DNA of 64,000 nucleotides, taken from positions 1 to 64,000 of the forward strand of contig JBFMFC010000008.1 of the NCBI GenBank assembly GCA_040752195.1. The letters are read 5' to 3'. The stretch comes from DSNY01 sp040752195. GTDB taxonomy: Bacteria; Pseudomonadota; Gammaproteobacteria; Burkholderiales; Burkholderiaceae_F. A program made the position numbers and the translations under genes. Below are positions 36,201-43,446 of this stretch, in pieces (position 1 is the first letter of the stretch; each line of letters starts with the position of its first letter). A model generated the notes under the pieces. It was not told the DNA's origin. It saw only the letters and a program-made list of their open reading frames with translations, and made no database searches.

Positions 36201-37002
36201 GCCGTGCGTACAGCGGCAGGATCTCGGTGCCGGGCGGATGGTGTTTGCGCAGCGCCTCGGCCGCCTCGCGGATCTCGCGCTCGCCCGGCAGAAACACCAG
36301 CACGTCGCCCGGACCGGCGAGCGCGCATTCGTCCACGGCGTCGACGATCGCATCCATCAACGTGCGATCGTCGGCGTCGTCTTCGTCCTTGACGGGCCGC
36401 CAGCGGATTTCGACCGGATACAGGCGCCCGGAGACGTTGATCACCGGCGCCGGCTTGTCGCTCGCGCCGAAGTGCGCGGCAAAGCGCTCGGCGTCGATCG
36501 TCGCCGAGGTGATGACCAGTTTCAGGTCAGGCCGCCGCGGCAGCAACTGCTTCAGGTAGCCGAGCAGGAAATCGATGTTGAGGCTGCGCTCGTGCGCCTC
36601 GTCGACGATGATCGTGTCGTAGGCCGACAGCAGCGGATCGCCCTGCGTCTCGGCGAGCAGGATGCCGTCGGTCATCAGCTTGATCGCCGTGCCGGGGCGC
36701 GTGCGGTCGGTGAAGCGCACCTTGTAGCCGACCAGATCGCCCAACGGCGTGTTCAGTTCCTGCGCGATGCGCCGGGCGACCGACGACGCGGCGATGCGGC
36801 GCGGCTGCGTGTGGCCGATCAGCCGCTCGCGCCCGCGGCCGAGCGCGAGGCAGATCTTCGGCAACTGCGTCGTCTTGCCCGAGCCGGTCTCGCCGCACAC
36901 GATCACGACCTGGTTGGCTTCGATCGCGCGCGCGATCTCCTCGCGCCGTGCCGAGACCGGCAGTTCTTCGGGGAAAGCGATCGGCGGCAGCGGCGTGCGC
37001 AT
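33244..37002 (-). CDS. hrpA: ATP-dependent RNA helicase HrpA (DEAH type)
   Basis: The 1252-residue protein has Walker A GETGSGKTT (37-45), the DEAH box (VDEAHERS), SAT (ITSATIDAERFAAHFG), the Q-x-x-G-R-x-G-R motif (SADQRAGRCGRVAAG), OB-type and DUF3418 C-terminal regions. Length matches HrpA. It unwinds RNA and in E. coli rescues collided ribosomes. ATG 37002 is chosen because the N-terminus then fits; ATG 37050 would add 16 residues. It is divergent from argA by 165 bases. Confidence 0.95.
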   Translation of the reverse strand: MRTPLPPIAFPEELPVSARREEIARAIEANQVVIVCGETGSGKTTQLPKICLALGRGRERLIGHTQPRRIAASSVARRIAQELNTPLGDLVGYKVRFTDRTRPGTAIKLMTDGILLAETQGDPLLSAYDTIIVDEAHERSLNIDFLLGYLKQLLPRRPDLKLVITSATIDAERFAAHFGASDKPAPVINVSGRLYPVEIRWRPVKDEDDADDRTLMDAIVDAVDECALAGPGDVLVFLPGEREIREAAEALRKHHPPGTEILPLYARLSAEEQERVFKPSGARRIVLATNVAETSLTVPGIRYVVDTGLARVKRYSYRNKVEQLQVEPISQASADQRAGRCGRVAAGVCIRLYDEAGFAKRPKFTDPEILRSSLASVILRMKALGLGDVRAFPFVEPPPARAIADGYDLLAELNAVDGNNELTPTGRELARLPVDPRIGRMLLAARDNHALAEVLIIAAALSVQDPRERPLEAQQAADQAHRRFADEKSDFLSFVKLWNFVEERFEHKKSNRRLTDELKSNFLSPRRVREWREVHSQLAAIAGEMGWRPNTTPATFEQVHLSLLAGLLGNVGFKTLDADYREPPYAGARGIKFFVWPGSPLAKKAGRWVMAAELVETTRLFARCVATIEPQWLERVGAHLLKKSWSDPHWEKKPAQVIAFERATLYGLVVYNQRRVEFGSKEPQAAREIFIREALVEGEYETQAPFFAHNRRLVREIRELEHKTRRPDVLVDGELIYRFYDALIPADVCSGASFEKWRRQAEPAQPKLLFLNRDELMRHEARGVTTELFPKQWEMRGVTMALSYHFEPGSPRDGVTLTVPLVALNQVDAVRCDWLVPGMLKEKVHLLLKSLPQKLRRHCVPLPEYAAGFVERHAAELAAPQRSLTDALIADLREQKNVVCQPGDFKLETLPAHLTMNFKVVDEHGRQLGMGRSLAALRAELGEQAQQRLREVAAQDAKTAVGLHENITDWDFGELPELLEIERKGQKLIGFPALVDRGDRCEIEVFDDAEQAHAKHRDGLRRLFRLQLKEQVKFVEKSLSALQTVQMQASTVPGLAAALPSFEELRDQVITAAIDRTCLADPWPTDNACFVARKNDARGKLNLIAQEVARLATAIVQEAAALPKKLAAARAFAAAVADIEQQLAWLFPKRFVVATPPAQLAHYPRYLKAIALRLDKLKSDPARDAQRMNEVAQLQAPYLRELTARKGVADPRLEEFRWLLEELRVSLFAQELRTPMPVSVKRLTRAWESLRR

Positions 37003-37150
37003 CGCGGGCCCGCCTGTCGCGAGGTCGAATCTGGGTCGGGATCGTTGCATCGAATGCAGCCGCGCGGCCCGGCGTCCGTGGCGAGCAGAAAGGGCTGCGA
37101 GGCGCGTCGACCGGCGAGCCGAGCAGGTCGGCGTCGGACTCGCGGGGCGC

Positions 37151-37164
37151 GAAAGTATACTTTC
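37151..37164. promoter_or_regulatory. 14-bp perfect palindrome containing the argA -10-like box
   Basis: GAAAGTATACTTTC is a perfect palindrome ending three bases before GTG 37168. Its TATACT (37156-37161) lies six bases before the start codon, a leaderless geometry. A protein bound here would block both transcription and translation initiation. ArgR sites are also AT-rich imperfect palindromes, but this sequence is shorter than a standard ARG box. Confidence 0.4.
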
Positions 37165-37167
37165 GGC

Positions 37168-38517
37168 GTGAACGACGCAGACGCCTCGCTGCCCTCCTCG
37201 CTCGTCGCGGCCACGCACGCGCAGTTCGTCGCGTGGCTGCGCGACGTCGCGCCTTATGTTCACGCGCACCGCGGCCGCACGTTCGTCGTCGCCTTCGGCG
37301 GCGAGTTGATCGAGGCGGGGCGGCTCAACGCCCTCGTTCACGACCTGTCGCTGCTGCACGCGATGGGCATCCGGCTCGTGATCGTGCACGGCTCGCGCCC
37401 GCAGGTACAGGCGCAGCTCGCGCTCAAGGGGCTCGAGGCGCGCTTCGCGCAGGGCATGCGGATCACCGACGCGGCGGCGCTCGAGTGCGTGAAGGAGGCG
37501 GCCGGCGAGATCCGGCTCGACATCGAAGCGGCGTTTTCGCAGGGCCTGCCGAACACGCCGATGGCGCACTCGAAGGTACGCGTGGTCAGCGGCAACTTCG
37601 TCACCGCGCGCCCCGTCGGCATCCTCGAAGGGGTGGACTTCCTGCACACCGGCGTCGTTCGCAAGGTCGACGCCGAGGCGATCCGGCGCGCGCTCGCCGC
37701 CGATGCCATCGTGCTGGCTTCGCCGCTCGGTTTTTCGCCGACCGGCGAGGCGTTCAATCTGACGATGGAGGACGTCGCGACTAGCATCGCGACCGCGATC
37801 CGCGCCGACAAGCTGATCCTGATCACCGACATCGACGGCGTGCGCGACAGCGCAGGCAGGCTGCACGAGGAGCTGACGATCGCGCAGGCCGAGAACCTGC
37901 TTGCGAACGGCGACGTCGCCGCCGACTCGGCGTTCAACCTGCGGTTCGCGCTGCGCGCCTGCCGCGGCGGCGTTCAGCGGGCACACGTGATCCCGTACGC
38001 GCTCGACGGCTCGGTGCTGATCGAACTCTTCACGCACGACGGCGTCGGAACGATGCTGTCGACCGAGGATCTCGAGGCGCTGCGCGAGGCGACGATCGAC
38101 GACGTCGGCGGCATCCTCAAGCTGCTCGAGCCGCTCGAAGCCGACGGCACGCTCGTCAAGCGCCCGCGCGAGCTGATCGAGCGCGAGATCGACCGCTTCA
38201 CCGTGCTCGAGCACGACGGCGTGATCTACGGCTGCGCCGCGTTGTACGCGTTTCCCGAGTCGAAGATGGGCGAGATGGCCGCGCTCACCGTGCACCCGAG
38301 CTACCAGAACTACGGCGACGGCGCGCGGCTGCTCAAGCGAATCGAGGCGCGCGCGAAGGCCGCCGGACTGGAGAAGCTGTTCGTGCTCACGACGCGCACA
38401 GCCCATTGGTTCCTCAAGCGCGGCTTTGTGCTGGCGGACGTCGACGACCTGCCGGTCGAGCGCAAGAAGCTGTACAACTGGCAGCGCCGCTCGCAGGTGT
38501 TGATCAAGACGATTTGA
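37168..38517 (+). CDS. argA: N-acetylglutamate synthase (ArgA)
   Basis: The 449-residue protein has an N-terminal amino-acid-kinase domain (about 20-300; VVAFGGELIEAG and VIVHGSRPQVQAQL) and a C-terminal GNAT domain (about 305-449; MAALTVHPSYQNYGDGARLL, FVLTTRTAHWFLKRGF). This is the classic ArgA layout, catalysing the first step of arginine synthesis, with arginine feedback at the kinase fold. The GTG start follows a perfect palindrome and has no Shine-Dalgarno. It precedes yggX by 45 bases. Confidence 0.95.
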   Translation: MNDADASLPSSLVAATHAQFVAWLRDVAPYVHAHRGRTFVVAFGGELIEAGRLNALVHDLSLLHAMGIRLVIVHGSRPQVQAQLALKGLEARFAQGMRITDAAALECVKEAAGEIRLDIEAAFSQGLPNTPMAHSKVRVVSGNFVTARPVGILEGVDFLHTGVVRKVDAEAIRRALAADAIVLASPLGFSPTGEAFNLTMEDVATSIATAIRADKLILITDIDGVRDSAGRLHEELTIAQAENLLANGDVAADSAFNLRFALRACRGGVQRAHVIPYALDGSVLIELFTHDGVGTMLSTEDLEALREATIDDVGGILKLLEPLEADGTLVKRPRELIEREIDRFTVLEHDGVIYGCAALYAFPESKMGEMAALTVHPSYQNYGDGARLLKRIEARAKAAGLEKLFVLTTRTAHWFLKRGFVLADVDDLPVERKKLYNWQRRSQVLIKTI

Positions 38518-38562
38518 ACCGTCGATCCGGCATGGGCGGGATCGACAACGAAGGAAGGCGTC

Positions 38563-38835
38563 ATGGCAAGAATGGTCAAATGCGTGAAGCTCGGGCACGA
38601 GGCCGAGGGGCTGGATTTCCCGCCGGTGCCCGGCGAACTCGGCAAGCGCATCTGGGAAAACGTCTCGAAAGAGGCCTGGCAGCAGTGGCTCAAGCATCAG
38701 ACGATGCTGGTCAACGAGAACCGCCTGAACCTGGCCGATCCGCGCGCACGCAAGTACCTGCAGACGCAGATGGAGCGCCACTTTTTCGGCGAAGGGGCCG
38801 ACGTCGCGCAGGGTTACGTCCCGCCGAAGGACTGA
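38563..38835 (+). CDS. yggX: Oxidative damage protection / Fe(II)-trafficking protein YggX
   Basis: The 90-residue protein is full length for the family: MVKCVKLGHEAEGLDFPPVPGELGKRIW at the N-terminus (Cys7 is the conserved thiol), QQWLKHQTMLVNENRLNLADP and the C-terminal MERHFFGEGADVAQGYVPP. It protects iron-sulphur enzymes from oxidative damage. It lies 45 bases after argA and three bases before a small membrane frame. Confidence 0.95.
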   Translation: MARMVKCVKLGHEAEGLDFPPVPGELGKRIWENVSKEAWQQWLKHQTMLVNENRLNLADPRARKYLQTQMERHFFGEGADVAQGYVPPKD

Positions 38836-38838
38836 AGA

Positions 38839-39000
38839 TTGCGCGGCCCGCTCGCCTTCGTGTTGTTGTGGGCGGCGGGCCTCGCGGTCGGCGTGGCGCT
38901 GGCGCTGCTGCTGACGGGCTCGGGGCCGGCCTGGGCCGCCGTCGGGCTGCTGGCGATCGCCGGACTCGCGGCGATCGTGCTGCTGATGCGACCGCGCTGA
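38839..39000 (+). CDS. 53-residue two-helix membrane peptide (TTG start)
   Basis: Starting from TTG, the frame encodes RGPLAFVLLWAAGLAVGVAL-like helix 1, a GSGP turn and a second helix ending LLMRPR. Two clean transmembrane segments with a positive C-terminus suggest a real inner-membrane peptide. It starts three bases after the yggX stop, in a compact operon-like position, and stops 31 bases before the molybdoenzyme gene. No family is recognised, and a weak start codon with GAAG just upstream makes the call tentative. Confidence 0.45.
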   Translation: MRGPLAFVLLWAAGLAVGVALALLLTGSGPAWAAVGLLAIAGLAAIVLLMRPR

Positions 39001-39031
39001 GCAAATTCCCACTCCCGGAGTCAACGCAACG

Positions 39032-41332
39032 ATGAAATTCGGCATCGGCCAGGCGGTCACGCGCGTCGAGGACGACCGGCTGCTCACAGGGCGCGGCAAC
39101 TACGTGGATGACCTGCGCTTCGACGGCGAACTGCACGCGGTCTTCGTCCGCTCGCCGCACGCGCACGCGTCCGTTGCGTCGATCGACGCGAGCGAGGCGA
39201 AGGCAACCGAAGGCGTGGTCGCGGTGCTGACCGGAGCCGATCTCGCCGCCGAGGGCGTCGCCGCCTTTCCGGCCAATCCGGCCTTGCGCGGCGCCAAGGG
39301 CCAGCCGCCGACCACGCCGCCGTACCACCCGCTCGCGATCGACGCCGTACGCTTCGTCGGGCAACCCGTCGTCGCCGTGATCGCCGAATCGCGCGCAGCG
39401 GCCGAACGCGCCGCGGCCCTGATCGCCGTCGACTACGAGCCCTTGCCCGCGGTCGCGACGATCGAGGCGGCGCTTTCGCCCGGCGCGCCGCTGGTGTGGC
39501 CCGATGCGCCGGGCAACATCGCCGGCAGTTCGAGTTTTGGCGATCCGGCCGCCTGCGACGCCGCATTCGCGCGAGCCGCGCACGTCGCCCGGATTTCAGT
39601 GCGCAACCAGCGCCTGGCGCCGGTGACGCTCGAGCCGCGCGGCTGCGTCGCCGAGTTCGATGCCAAGACCGGACGGCTCACGCTGCACGCGAGCTCTCAG
39701 AATCCGGCCGGCTTCCAGAAGGCGCTGGCCGGCGTGCTGAACATGCCGGCGCAGAACGTCCGCGTCGTCGTGGGCGACGTCGGCGGCGGGTTCGGCATGA
39801 AGACGGCGTTGCTTGCCGAAGACGTCGTCTGCGCATTCGCGGCGCGCAAGCTCGGCCGGCCGGTGCGCTGGCGCGCCACGCGCCTGGAGGAATTCCAGGC
39901 GGCCACGCACGGCCGCGAACAGCACGCCGACGCCGAACTTGCGCTCGACGCGAGCGGCCGCATCCTGGGGCTGCGCGTTCGGCTGCGCGGCGGCATCGGC
40001 GCCTACGGCACCGCCGCCGGCGCGGCGATCCATCTGTTCATCGGACCGAAGGTCACGACCAGCGTCTACCACGTGCCCGCGCTCGACCTGCGTTCGCAGG
40101 CGGTGCTCACGCACACGAACCTGGTCGGCGCGTATCGCGGCGCGGGGCGCCCCGAAGCGATCTATCTGATCGAGCGGCTGATGGACCGCGCGGCCGCCGA
40201 GATGAAGATCGACCCGGCCGAGCTGCGCCGGCGCAATCTGATCGCGCCGGCCGCCATGCCGTACAGGACGCCGATGGGCGAAACCTACGACAGCGGCGAC
40301 TTCCCGCGCATGCTCGAGCAGGCGCTGGCCGCCGCCGACTGGAACGGATTCGAGGCGCGGCGTCGGCAGTCGCAGGCGCGCGGTCGGCTGCGCGGCCGCG
40401 CGGTGTCGACCTTCCTCGAATGGACCGGCGTCGTCCACGAGGAAACGGTGCAGCTTCACGTGCTCGCCGACGGCCGCGTGCGCGCGTTCACGGCGATGCA
40501 GGCAATGGGCCAGGGCATCGAGACGAGTTACGTGCAGATCCTGGCCGAAGCCCTGCAGCTCGATCCAGCGCGCATCGAGATCGTCCAGGGCGACAGCGAC
40601 GTCGCGCAAGGCATCGGCAGCATGGGCAGCCGGTCGCTCTACATCGGCGGCTCGGCGATGCTGACCGCGTCCGAACAGGCGATCGACGCCGGCCGCAAGC
40701 TGGCCGCGGAAGAACTCGAAGCCGCACCGGAAGACATCGTGTATCGCGCGGGGCGCTTCCAGATCGCCGGCACCGATCGCGGGGTCGACATCGGTGAGCT
40801 CGCCGCCAAACAGCCGGACCGGCGCATCGCGATCACGACGTTGCAGAAGGTCGGCGGTCCGTCCTGGCCGAACGGCGTTCATGTCTGCGAGGTCGAGGTT
40901 GACCCGGACACCGGCGAGGTGCGGATCGACCGCTACACGACCTACGACGACGTCGGCCGCGTGATCAACCCGCTGATCGTCGCCGGCCAGGTGCATGGCG
41001 GCATTGCGCAGGCCGTCGGGCAGGCGCTGATGGAGCAGGTCGTGTACGACGGCGAAGGGCAGCTTCTGACCGGCTCGTTCATGGACTACGCGCTGCCGCG
41101 CGCCGACGATCTGCCGCCGATCGAGACGCACACCGACGAGTCGCAGCCCTGCCGGATCAATCCGCTCGGAGCGAAAGGCGTCGGCGAACTCGGCACCGTC
41201 GGCGCGACACCGACCGTGATCAACGCGATCGTCGATGCGCTGCGCCCGCTCGGCGTGACCGACCTCGAGATGCCCGCCACGCCCGAGCGCGTGTGGCGCG
41301 CGATCCGCGACGCAAAGCCGGCGGCGGGCTGA
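39032..41332 (+). CDS. Xanthine dehydrogenase/CoxL-family molybdenum-binding subunit
   Basis: The 766-residue large subunit has the aldehyde oxidase/xanthine dehydrogenase a/b hammerhead domain (about 1-115) and the molybdopterin-binding half. GDVGGGFGMKTAL is a cofactor-binding loop. GAYRGAGRPEA (about 365-375) replaces AYRCSFR of form I CO dehydrogenase, so it is a form II/other hydroxylase. GAKGVGELGTVGATP (about 710-724) holds the catalytic Glu. It normally needs FAD and 2Fe-2S subunits, and neither lies nearby. Shine-Dalgarno CCGGAG is present. Confidence 0.9.
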   Translation: MKFGIGQAVTRVEDDRLLTGRGNYVDDLRFDGELHAVFVRSPHAHASVASIDASEAKATEGVVAVLTGADLAAEGVAAFPANPALRGAKGQPPTTPPYHPLAIDAVRFVGQPVVAVIAESRAAAERAAALIAVDYEPLPAVATIEAALSPGAPLVWPDAPGNIAGSSSFGDPAACDAAFARAAHVARISVRNQRLAPVTLEPRGCVAEFDAKTGRLTLHASSQNPAGFQKALAGVLNMPAQNVRVVVGDVGGGFGMKTALLAEDVVCAFAARKLGRPVRWRATRLEEFQAATHGREQHADAELALDASGRILGLRVRLRGGIGAYGTAAGAAIHLFIGPKVTTSVYHVPALDLRSQAVLTHTNLVGAYRGAGRPEAIYLIERLMDRAAAEMKIDPAELRRRNLIAPAAMPYRTPMGETYDSGDFPRMLEQALAAADWNGFEARRRQSQARGRLRGRAVSTFLEWTGVVHEETVQLHVLADGRVRAFTAMQAMGQGIETSYVQILAEALQLDPARIEIVQGDSDVAQGIGSMGSRSLYIGGSAMLTASEQAIDAGRKLAAEELEAAPEDIVYRAGRFQIAGTDRGVDIGELAAKQPDRRIAITTLQKVGGPSWPNGVHVCEVEVDPDTGEVRIDRYTTYDDVGRVINPLIVAGQVHGGIAQAVGQALMEQVVYDGEGQLLTGSFMDYALPRADDLPPIETHTDESQPCRINPLGAKGVGELGTVGATPTVINAIVDALRPLGVTDLEMPATPERVWRAIRDAKPAAG

Positions 41333-41335
41333 GAC

Positions 41336-42043
41336 TCACTCGATCGCGCGCAGTTGCCAGAAGATCGCGCTGTCGAACGGCGCCCACGCCGCCGTCCGTA
41401 CGCCGGCTTCGGCGAGCCCGCGCCGTACCCATTCGTTGCAGGTGAACCAGAACGTGTAGACGGGGACCGCTTCGTAGAACGCGTCGGTGTCGAAGTAGCC
41501 CGGCGCGTCGATGCGAACCGGCCTGCCGTCGGCGTCGCGGCGGAACGACCCGCGCACGTAGTCGACGAGCCGCAGGTACTGCGCGAAACCGATGCGGACG
41601 CGCCGGGAGTCGTACGCTTCCGGGCGCTCGACGTACTCGACGTGCATCGCCCCGCGCCCCAGGCCGGACAGCGCGACGAGTGCGGTGCGCAGTCGCAGAT
41701 CGCGCCAGGTCGGCGTGTTCAGATAGAAGTCGCGGTCACCCCAGCCGAAAGCGATCCACGCGAGCGGTGCGTCGAGCCGGCGAACGTGCTGCGGCGGATG
41801 GTCGATCGACCAGTCGACGCCTGCGGCGCGCGTCGGCACGACGATCTCGGCATGCACGCCGTTGGTTCGCACGTAGATCGCGACACCGTCGACGCTCTCG
41901 GCGAAGTCGCGGTTCACCGGCAACGCGCCGAGCACGAGCGCCGCCAGCAGGTAGGCGAACGCCGCCGCCAAGGGGGTCGCGAGCAGCCAAGCGAGCGCCC
42001 GATGCGGTGTTCGCGGCGCGTGCGGATCGGCGCGGTTCGCCAT
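41336..42043 (-). CDS. DUF2459 (TIGR02117 type) membrane-anchored protein
   Basis: The 235-residue protein has one N-terminal helix (about 17-42) and a conserved periplasmic domain: VAIYVRTNGVHAEIVVPTRA, WIAFGWGDRDFYLNTPTW, GAMHVEYVERPE and FTCNEWVRRGLAEAGVR. The Cys-x-Glu and His positions resemble a papain-like or hydrolase active site, but activity is unproven. It converges on the molybdoenzyme gene with three bases between. Confidence 0.85.
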   Translation of the reverse strand: MANRADPHAPRTPHRALAWLLATPLAAAFAYLLAALVLGALPVNRDFAESVDGVAIYVRTNGVHAEIVVPTRAAGVDWSIDHPPQHVRRLDAPLAWIAFGWGDRDFYLNTPTWRDLRLRTALVALSGLGRGAMHVEYVERPEAYDSRRVRIGFAQYLRLVDYVRGSFRRDADGRPVRIDAPGYFDTDAFYEAVPVYTFWFTCNEWVRRGLAEAGVRTAAWAPFDSAIFWQLRAIE

Positions 42044-42174
42044 CGCGCAATTGTGCCGCCCCGCGGGGCGCGGGCTTGCCGGCCCCGCCGCACCTGCTCC
42101 TGCCGGGCAGTCTGCGGTCCGACGCGTTTCAGAGGGCCGGACCGCTGAGCCGCTGCGCCCCGCGCGGCGTCACC

Positions 42175-42600
42175 GCAGCGCTTGACGACGTACACGTCGT
42201 GCTGCCCGGCAACGCGCGGGATTTCGTTCTGTCCCCCGAAGCCGCCGAGACGGCACATCGTGCACAGCGTCTCCTCGGCCTTGCTCTGCCCGCGCGCGAC
42301 CTTGGCCGGGTCGGCCTTGAACTCCGGGCTGCGCGGCGAAGAAGGCCGCGAGGTCGAACCTGCCCTCGCACGACAGGTTCTTCACGAACGGGGCCATCGT
42401 CGGTTCCACGCGGCGCCCCTCCTTGAAGTCCTTGAGCTGAAGGTAGAGGAACCGCGCGGTCTGGCCTGCGAGCATCGGGAACTGCGGCACGGCCGAGTTG
42501 CCGCTGACCCCGTGGCACGCGAAGCGGGCTTCCGCCTTCTTGCACCTTGCTTCCATGTTCTGCGCCTGCGCACTCGCACGGATCAGCGCGCGCACGTCGC
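42175..42600 (-). pseudogene. Decayed diheme cytochrome c gene
   Basis: One - strand frame gives MEARCKKAEARFACHGVSGN, then PQFPMLAGQTARFLYLQLK and DLAAFFAAQP. A second frame continues EFKADPAKVARGQSKAEE, then LCTMCRLGGFGGQNEIPRVA. Together these are a c4/c553-type cytochrome. The first heme site has lost its first Cys (RFACHG) and the second its His (CTMCR). A frameshift lies after FFAAQP, and the 3' end is replaced near 42185. It cannot bind two hemes as is. The rest of 42044-42731 has no other gene. Confidence 0.75.
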
Positions 42601-42731
42601 GCGGAGCGATCGCGCCCCGTCGGTCGACCGGGGCACGCGTCACGCCAGCCGGCACCGGCGCGCCGGCACTGCGCCGGCGGCGCGCACTGCGCCTGTCGCC
42701 GCCCAACGCCAGGTGCACGCGAACGGCGGCG

Positions 42732-43397
42732 TCACCGCCGATGCGACTCGATCACGCCGTCGGTCGTGCCGAGCAACAGCACGTCCGCGCCGCGCCGCGC
42801 GAACAATCCGTTGGTCACCACACCGACGATGCCGTCGATGGCCGTTTCGAGGCCGACCGGGTCGGTGATGCGCAGCCCGTGCACGTCGAGAATCACGTTG
42901 CCGTTGTCGGTGACGACGCCCTCGCGCCACTTGGGATGGCCGCCCAGTTCGGCGAGCCGGCGCGTGACATACCGGCGCGCCATCGGGATCACCTCGACCG
43001 GCAGCGGAAAGCGGCCGAGCACGTCGACGCGCTTGCTTTCGTCGGCGATACAGACGAACTGCGTCGCCACCGCTGCGACGATCTTCTCGCGCGTCAGCGC
43101 GGCGCCGCCGCCCTTGATCATCGCGAACGAGCCGTCGATTTCGTCGGCACCGTCGATGTAGACGGGCAGATCGTCGACGTCGTTCAGGTCGAACAGACGG
43201 ATGCCGTACCCGGCCAGCCGCTTGCCGCTGCGCTCTGAACTCGTGACCGCGCCGAGGATGCGGTCCTTGACCTTGGCCAGTTCGTCGATGAACAGGTCCG
43301 CGGTCGAACCCGTGCCGACGCCGATGATCTTGCCTTCCGGAACGAAACGGATCGCCGCCTTGGCGACCGCGCGCTTGAGTTCTTCCTGTGTCGTCAC
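42732..43397 (-). CDS. rpiA: Ribose-5-phosphate isomerase A
   Basis: The 221-residue protein has the RpiA blocks GVGTGSTADLFIDEL (about 27-41), AVTSSERS, VYIDGADEIDGSFAMIKGGGAALTREKI (about 78-105, with the catalytic Asp and Glu) and KWREGVVTDNGNVILDVHGL. It interconverts ribose- and ribulose-5-phosphate in the pentose phosphate pathway. The GTG at 43397 is supported by family length and a GGGGAGG site upstream. Confidence 0.95.
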   Translation of the reverse strand: MTTQEELKRAVAKAAIRFVPEGKIIGVGTGSTADLFIDELAKVKDRILGAVTSSERSGKRLAGYGIRLFDLNDVDDLPVYIDGADEIDGSFAMIKGGGAALTREKIVAAVATQFVCIADESKRVDVLGRFPLPVEVIPMARRYVTRRLAELGGHPKWREGVVTDNGNVILDVHGLRITDPVGLETAIDGIVGVVTNGLFARRGADVLLLGTTDGVIESHRR

Positions 43398-43446
43398 CGG
43401 TCCTCCCCGCGTTGCGCGCAGGATCATAACCGGCGGCGCGCGGCGT

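Noticed and set aside
33955..38517. A 1520-codon + strand frame running antisense through hrpA into argA
   Set aside because: The hrpA strand carries unmistakable helicase motifs. The antisense part is a GC-skew shadow (Arg/Ala/Leu-rich, no domain), and argA proper begins at 37168.
37003..39099. Upstream extension of the hrpA frame by about 700 codons
   Set aside because: It is antisense to argA and yggX, and the helicase domain starts normally at 37002.
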